Shown: in pieces, positions 55,019 to 58,944 of the stretch
Position numbering within the stretch: the first letter of the stretch is position 1
Layout of the letters: the number at the start of each line of letters is the position of its first letter
Assembly: GCA_905235685.1 (NCBI GenBank)
Contig: CAJOMO010000008.1
Span: 1 to 58,944 of the forward strand
Length of the DNA stretch: 58,944 nt
Source: an uncultured Selenomonadaceae bacterium
Lineage (GTDB): Bacteria; Bacillota; Negativicutes; Selenomonadales; Selenomonadaceae
Direction of reading: 5' to 3'
Made by a program: the position numbers and the translations under genes
The notes under the pieces: generated by a model
The model's database searches: none
Seen by the model: the letters and a program-made list of their open reading frames with translations, nothing else
Told to the model about the DNA's origin: nothing

Positions 55019-55085
55019 TTAGGGGTCAGTGGTCAGTAGTCAGTGATTAGTGTAAAAATCACCGTTACTTGTCACTAATCCCTAA
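55019..55085 (-). repeat. TAGGGANTAG-type intergenic repeat, copy near pfp
   Basis: TTAGGG (55019-55024) and CCCTAA (55080-55085) are the ends of an inverted-repeat element with inner GATTAGTG / CACTAATC pairing. On - it begins TTAGGGATTAG, and that TAG (55077-55075) is the stop codon of the ABM gene. Confidence 0.7.
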
Positions 55086-55404
55086 GAAATTTCACGTCAG
55101 AATCCGGAATGCCCGCGTCCGAAATGTACCGTTCGACTTTCATATGCAAATTGTACTTTTCGCGCAGAGCAGAAATTTTTGCCATCATCGGCGAGGCGTG
55201 GTGAGCGTCAATTGCGGCTTGATTTTCCCATTTGTCAATCAGCAAAACCGTTTCAGCGTCATTTTTCGGGAAAAAATATTCGTAGCGTTCGTTGCCGGTT
55301 TCATTGCGAATCTCAGCAACCGTGCCGCTTTTTTCCATTTCCTCCGCAAATTTGCGCGCGTTGCCATTTTCGCCGCTGTAGTAAATATTTACCACAATGC
55401 TCAT
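55075..55404 (-). CDS. Antibiotic-biosynthesis-monooxygenase (ABM) domain protein, YgiN-like
   Basis: 109 aa, dimeric ferredoxin-like fold inferred from the family pattern: VNIYYSGENGNARKF at the start, the WENQAAIDAHHASP segment near the middle (the usual W-x-x-x-x-A-x-x-x-H), and a late LNLH-type strand here YNLHMKVER. Possible quinol monooxygenase. It ends inside a TAGGGATTAG repeat, so the last residues LRD come from the repeat. It follows the helicase gene by 6 bp. Confidence 0.8.
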   Translation of the reverse strand: MSIVVNIYYSGENGNARKFAEEMEKSGTVAEIRNETGNERYEYFFPKNDAETVLLIDKWENQAAIDAHHASPMMAKISALREKYNLHMKVERYISDAGIPDSDVKFLRD

Positions 55405-55410
55405 ACCGCG

Positions 55411-56580
55411 TCACCTCTTTGCAGAATTACTTTCGCCGCGCTTTGTAATTTTCCTTCCAACGCGGCGGTTATTTTTTACCGCGGGGCGCTTAACTTCGAT
55501 CTGTTTTTTAATGCCGCGCTCAATTTTACGCAGCCGCTCAATTTCGTCGTTGGTAACAAGAGTAATCGCACTGCCGCTTTCTCCTGCGCGACCGGTTCTG
55601 CCGATTCTGTGAATGTAAGTTTCAAAATCCCGCGGCACATCGTAACTTATAACGTGCGTCACGCCTTCAATGTCAAGCCCGCGCGCCGCAATGTCCGTCG
55701 CCACCAAAATTTGAATCTTAGCCTCGCGAAATTTCTTCAAGACAAAATTTCTCTGCTGTTGCGTCAAATCACCGTGCAATTCTTCAACCTCAAATTTTTT
55801 CTTCGCCAGTTCCAGCGCCAACTTCGAAGTATTTTCCTTCGTCGCGCAGAAAATCATTGCAAGGTACGGATTTTCTTCAGTCAAAATTTCGCACAGCCGC
55901 CCAAATTTTTTATCGGCGTTGACTTTAACCACAACTTGATTGATATTTTCCAGCGTCACGGTTTTTGCGTCAACAAAAATTTCTTTGGGCGCGCTCATAA
56001 ATTCCGCCGCCAACTGCCGAATCCTAAGCGGCATCGTCGCCGAACACAAAATCATTTGCCTGTCGCCGGAAGTTTCGCGAATCAAATTTTCAACGTCTTC
56101 AATAAAGCCCAACTTCAAAAGTTCGTCCGCCTCGTCGATAACGATTTTGTTCACGGACTTCAATTGAATTGTGCCGCGTTTCAAATGGTCGAGCAACCTG
56201 CCGGGCGTCCCAATTATCAGCTGGGGGATTCGCCGCAATTTTTCTTTTTGCCGGTCGATATCCTGTCCGCCGCAAATTACCACGCTGTCAATTTCCACAA
56301 TCGCGCAGATTTCCGCCGCAACTTTCGATATTTGCAAAGCCAATTCCCGCGTCGGCGCTACGATTAATGCTTGCGTCGCCGGAATTTTTTTCAGCCGCTC
56401 AATCGTTGGCAAAAGAAACGCTAAAGTTTTGCCCGTGCCGGTTTTCGCCTGCACAATTAAATCTTTGCCTGCGCGAATCTGCGGTACAACTTTTTCTTGA
56501 ACAGGCGTAGGCGTCGAAATTCCCTGCCGCCTCAACAATTCGCAAATCGCCGCGCTCACTTTCAAATCTTCAAATTTCAT
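55411..56580 (-). CDS. DEAD-box RNA helicase
   Basis: ATP-dependent RNA unwinding in ribosome assembly or RNA decay. 389 aa: Q motif with TPTPVQ, Walker A AKTGTGKT (45-52), PTRELA, DEAD in VIDEADELL, SATMP, and the second domain with ATDIAARGLD and HRIGRTGR. A short basic tail (KNNRRVGRKITKRG) replaces the longer C-terminal domains of CshA/DbpA. Confidence 0.92.
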   Translation of the reverse strand: MKFEDLKVSAAICELLRRQGISTPTPVQEKVVPQIRAGKDLIVQAKTGTGKTLAFLLPTIERLKKIPATQALIVAPTRELALQISKVAAEICAIVEIDSVVICGGQDIDRQKEKLRRIPQLIIGTPGRLLDHLKRGTIQLKSVNKIVIDEADELLKLGFIEDVENLIRETSGDRQMILCSATMPLRIRQLAAEFMSAPKEIFVDAKTVTLENINQVVVKVNADKKFGRLCEILTEENPYLAMIFCATKENTSKLALELAKKKFEVEELHGDLTQQQRNFVLKKFREAKIQILVATDIAARGLDIEGVTHVISYDVPRDFETYIHRIGRTGRAGESGSAITLVTNDEIERLRKIERGIKKQIEVKRPAVKNNRRVGRKITKRGESNSAKR

Positions 56581-56584
56581 ATCA

Positions 56585-57457
56585 TCAACTCGCTAAAATT
56601 TCATTGCCGGTTTCGGTTATCAAAATGGTTTTTTCCCATTGCGCCGAAAGGCTGCCGTCTTTCGTGCGAACCGTCCAGCCGTCATTTTTATCAGTGGTAA
56701 CCTGCTTTTTGCCCGCGTTAATCATCGGCTCAACCGTTATGCTCATTCCAGGAACTAAAAGCATTCCGGTATCGGCTTTGCAATCGTGGCTGACGAACGG
56801 CTCAAGGTGAAAAGATTTGCCGCAGCCATGCCCGCCCAAATCCGTTACAACCGAAAAACCATTCGCCCGCGCCATTTTCCCGCAAGCCGCGCCGATATCT
56901 CCAACGAAATGCCAGGGTTGCGCCGCCTTAATTCCAACCTCCATAATCTCGCGCGTAACCTCAATCAATTTTTTCGCCTCTGCAGAAATTTCGCCAACAT
57001 AAAACATTCTCGACGCGTCAGCAAAATAGCCGTCCATATCCGTCGTTATGTCAATGTTCAAAATGTCGCCGTCCTTCAAAATTTCCTGCTTTGAGGGTAT
57101 CCCGTGGCAAACAACATTATTCAGCGAAATGCAAATGCTTTTCGGATAACCCTCAAATTCAAGGCAACTCGGGTGCGCACCCTGGCTAACAATAAATTCG
57201 TGAACGGCGTTATTGATCGCCAAAGTCGAAATGCCGACTTTAACCATACTGCCCGCCAAATCCAGCGCACCGGAATTTATCACCGCCGCGCGCCTAATCC
57301 CCTCAACGTCAGCCGCGTTATTGATCAGCCGATGCGCCGGACGCACTTGCCCCTTCGACGCGTCAAATTTTATTCCGTCAAGCCGCTCGTCAAATTCCAA
57401 ATGACATTTCTTGTATTTTTTGCCGCTCCCACACCAGCACAAATCATTTCGCTTCAT
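56585..57457 (-). CDS. map: Methionine aminopeptidase type I with N-terminal SEC-C motif
   Basis: Removes the N-terminal Met of new proteins. 290 aa. The start is the ATG at 57457, the first behind GGGG at proper distance. Residues 5-19 form a SEC-C zinc motif (C7, C9, C18, H19) thought to bind near the ribosome exit; the rest is the pita-bread fold with the metal ligands in DITTDMDGYFAD, GGHGCGKSFHLEP and the last EPM and E residues. It overlaps no neighbour and follows its own promoter. Confidence 0.92.
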   Translation of the reverse strand: MKRNDLCWCGSGKKYKKCHLEFDERLDGIKFDASKGQVRPAHRLINNAADVEGIRRAAVINSGALDLAGSMVKVGISTLAINNAVHEFIVSQGAHPSCLEFEGYPKSICISLNNVVCHGIPSKQEILKDGDILNIDITTDMDGYFADASRMFYVGEISAEAKKLIEVTREIMEVGIKAAQPWHFVGDIGAACGKMARANGFSVVTDLGGHGCGKSFHLEPFVSHDCKADTGMLLVPGMSITVEPMINAGKKQVTTDKNDGWTVRTKDGSLSAQWEKTILITETGNEILAS

Positions 57458-57505
57458 GTGCCGCAACATCCCCTTAAAAAAATTTTTTATCGTCATAGCG
57501 AAAAT

Positions 57506-57534
57506 ATTTTATCCATTAAAGCCGAAATTGTCTA
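57506..57534 (-). promoter_or_regulatory. Promoter of map
   Basis: On -, TAGACA (57534-57529), 17 bp, TAAAAT (57511-57506); the start codon is 49 bp further. Confidence 0.6.
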
Positions 57535-57542
57535 GCAAATTC

Positions 57543-57571
57543 TTGACACTTCCGCCGCGTTGTTATATATT
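57543..57571 (+). promoter_or_regulatory. Promoter of the polysaccharide deacetylase / murQ operon
   Basis: TTGACA (57543-57548), 17 bp, TATATT (57566-57571). It is back-to-back with the map promoter; their -35 boxes are 8 bp apart. Confidence 0.7.
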
Positions 57572-58424
57572 ATCAGCAGTGTAAATGAAATTTGGCTGAA
57601 ATTTCTTAGAACCCGCAAAGGGGGAATTTCCGATGAAGCGCTTGTTTATTTTCCTGGTAATATTGTTGGCGGCGGCGAGCGGATTTATAAATTGGCTGTT
57701 CCAACGCGAAAAGGACGGCGTGCCAATTTTGAGCTATCACCAAGTCAACGACATTGACAAAAATTCTTTGACGTTGACGGTTGAACAATTCGACGCGCAG
57801 ATGAAATATCTGGTTGACAACGGCTACAACGTGATAACGCCCGACCAACTTTTGGATTCGTGGGAAGACGAAAACGTTCAGCTTCCGGAAAATCCGGTCG
57901 TGATAACTTTCGACGACGGACACGTTGACATTTACAAAAATGTTTTCCCGATTTTGCAGAAATACGGCATCAAGGCAACATTTTTTGTCGTGACGGATAA
58001 TTTGAATCTTTATCCAAATTACGTGACGTGGGAGCAGGCGCGCGAAATGCAGGCGTCCGGTTTAGCCGACATCGAAAGTCACACGCTCAGCCACAAATTG
58101 CTCACGGATATTCGTTCGCGGGACAAAATTTGGGATCAACTTTACGGCTCGAAACAGGCCATTGAATGGTATTTGAAAAAGCCGGCGAAATACATTGCCT
58201 ATCCTAACGGGCAATACGATTTGGATGTGCAAGACATTACCAAAGAGGCGGGCTATCGCGCAGGATTCACTGTCGATTATGGCTTGGCGCACGAAGGGCA
58301 TTATGTTTTGGACAGAATACCGATTTATGGCGCAAATTCGCACACGCTTTTTCGGTTTCAACTGCGCTTGACGCTTGCGCCGATAATTGCGCCGCTGTCT
58401 CGTTTCAAAGAGCGTTTAATTTCC

Positions 58425-58944
<520 letters not shown>

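Noticed and set aside
55069..56367. 432-codon open frame on + opposite the DEAD helicase
   Set aside because: The minus frame has all helicase motifs; the + frame is low-complexity F/N/R-rich shadow sequence.

Overview
The window looks like chromosome of a diderm Firmicute of the class Negativicutes (Selenomonas-like). This is inference. It rests on an AT-leaning genome with many TTG and GTG starts (rimO, ribF, gyrA, comM, mnmE, nagZ, larA), surface-polysaccharide genes (a KpsF-like SIS domain, a WaaE/KdtX-like glycosyltransferase, a WbaP-type phosphoglycosyltransferase) beside Firmicute-type housekeeping genes, a membrane-anchored [NiFe] uptake hydrogenase, PPi-dependent phosphofructokinase, and a repeat-rich protein starting MKKFEFHIQRF. 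No rRNA, tRNA, CRISPR array, prophage or transposase gene was found.

Layout. 1-1414 (-): a frameshifted RTX-like repeat protein running off the left edge. 1.6-4.4 kb: a divergent GH32 fructosidase and an iron-type ABC binding protein. 4.5-10.7 kb (+): rimO, pncC, a secreted protein, a VOC protein, a WbaP-type enzyme, a small secreted helical protein and trkA. 10.8-12.7 kb (-): nitrilase and nagZ. 12.8-19.8 kb (+): ribF, rlmD, a TIGR04076-type protein, an HD-GYP protein, uvrB and an HTH-methyltransferase fusion. 20.2-21.2 kb (-): an esterase. 21.3-23.7 kb (+): gyrA. 23.8-27.3 kb (-): a surface-glycan operon with a trifunctional fusion enzyme behind a promoter carrying a G9 tract. 27.5-32.3 kb (-): the [NiFe] hydrogenase operon, interrupted by a four-helix-bundle gene in a repeat-bounded cassette. 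32.4-38.9 kb (+): cobI and a BtuF-like lipoprotein, a YopX-domain protein, a secreted protein, metY, larA and an aldose epimerase. 38.9-43.3 kb (-): a glycosyltransferase, an AAA/DUF4143 ATPase and the mannose-type PTS IIB-IIC-IID. 43.4-53.6 kb: mnmE, a membrane protein (-), mnmG, purF, a nitroreductase, yraN, comM and a MATE exporter. 53.7-57.5 kb (-): pfp, an ABM monooxygenase, a DEAD helicase and map. 57.5 kb to the end (+): a polysaccharide deacetylase and murQ, which runs off the right edge.

The most unusual content is between the genes. (1) A dispersed element of 101-115 bp occurs four times (10682, 15709, 50580, 53614). It can fold into three hairpins, and paired base changes between copies preserve the stems. 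(2) A TAGGGANTAG repeat family supplies the stop codon of four genes and brackets the four-helix-bundle gene inside the hydrogenase operon. (3) Gene ends are echoed as decayed tandem copies at four loci: ribF/rlmD, the esterase, mnmG/purF and deacetylase/murQ. In one of them the last copy holds the apparent purF promoter. (4) A G9 tract lies between the -35 and -10 of the surface-glycan operon, the classical layout of a phase-variable promoter.

How the genes fit together: mnmE and mnmG make the same wobble-uridine tRNA modification. NagZ and MurQ belong to muropeptide recycling, and the deacetylase may act on wall or surface glycan. HyaA/B/C form a hydrogen-oxidising membrane complex. Pfp, the PTS and the GH32 enzyme feed sugar into glycolysis. 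Most other genes are housekeeping or stand alone.
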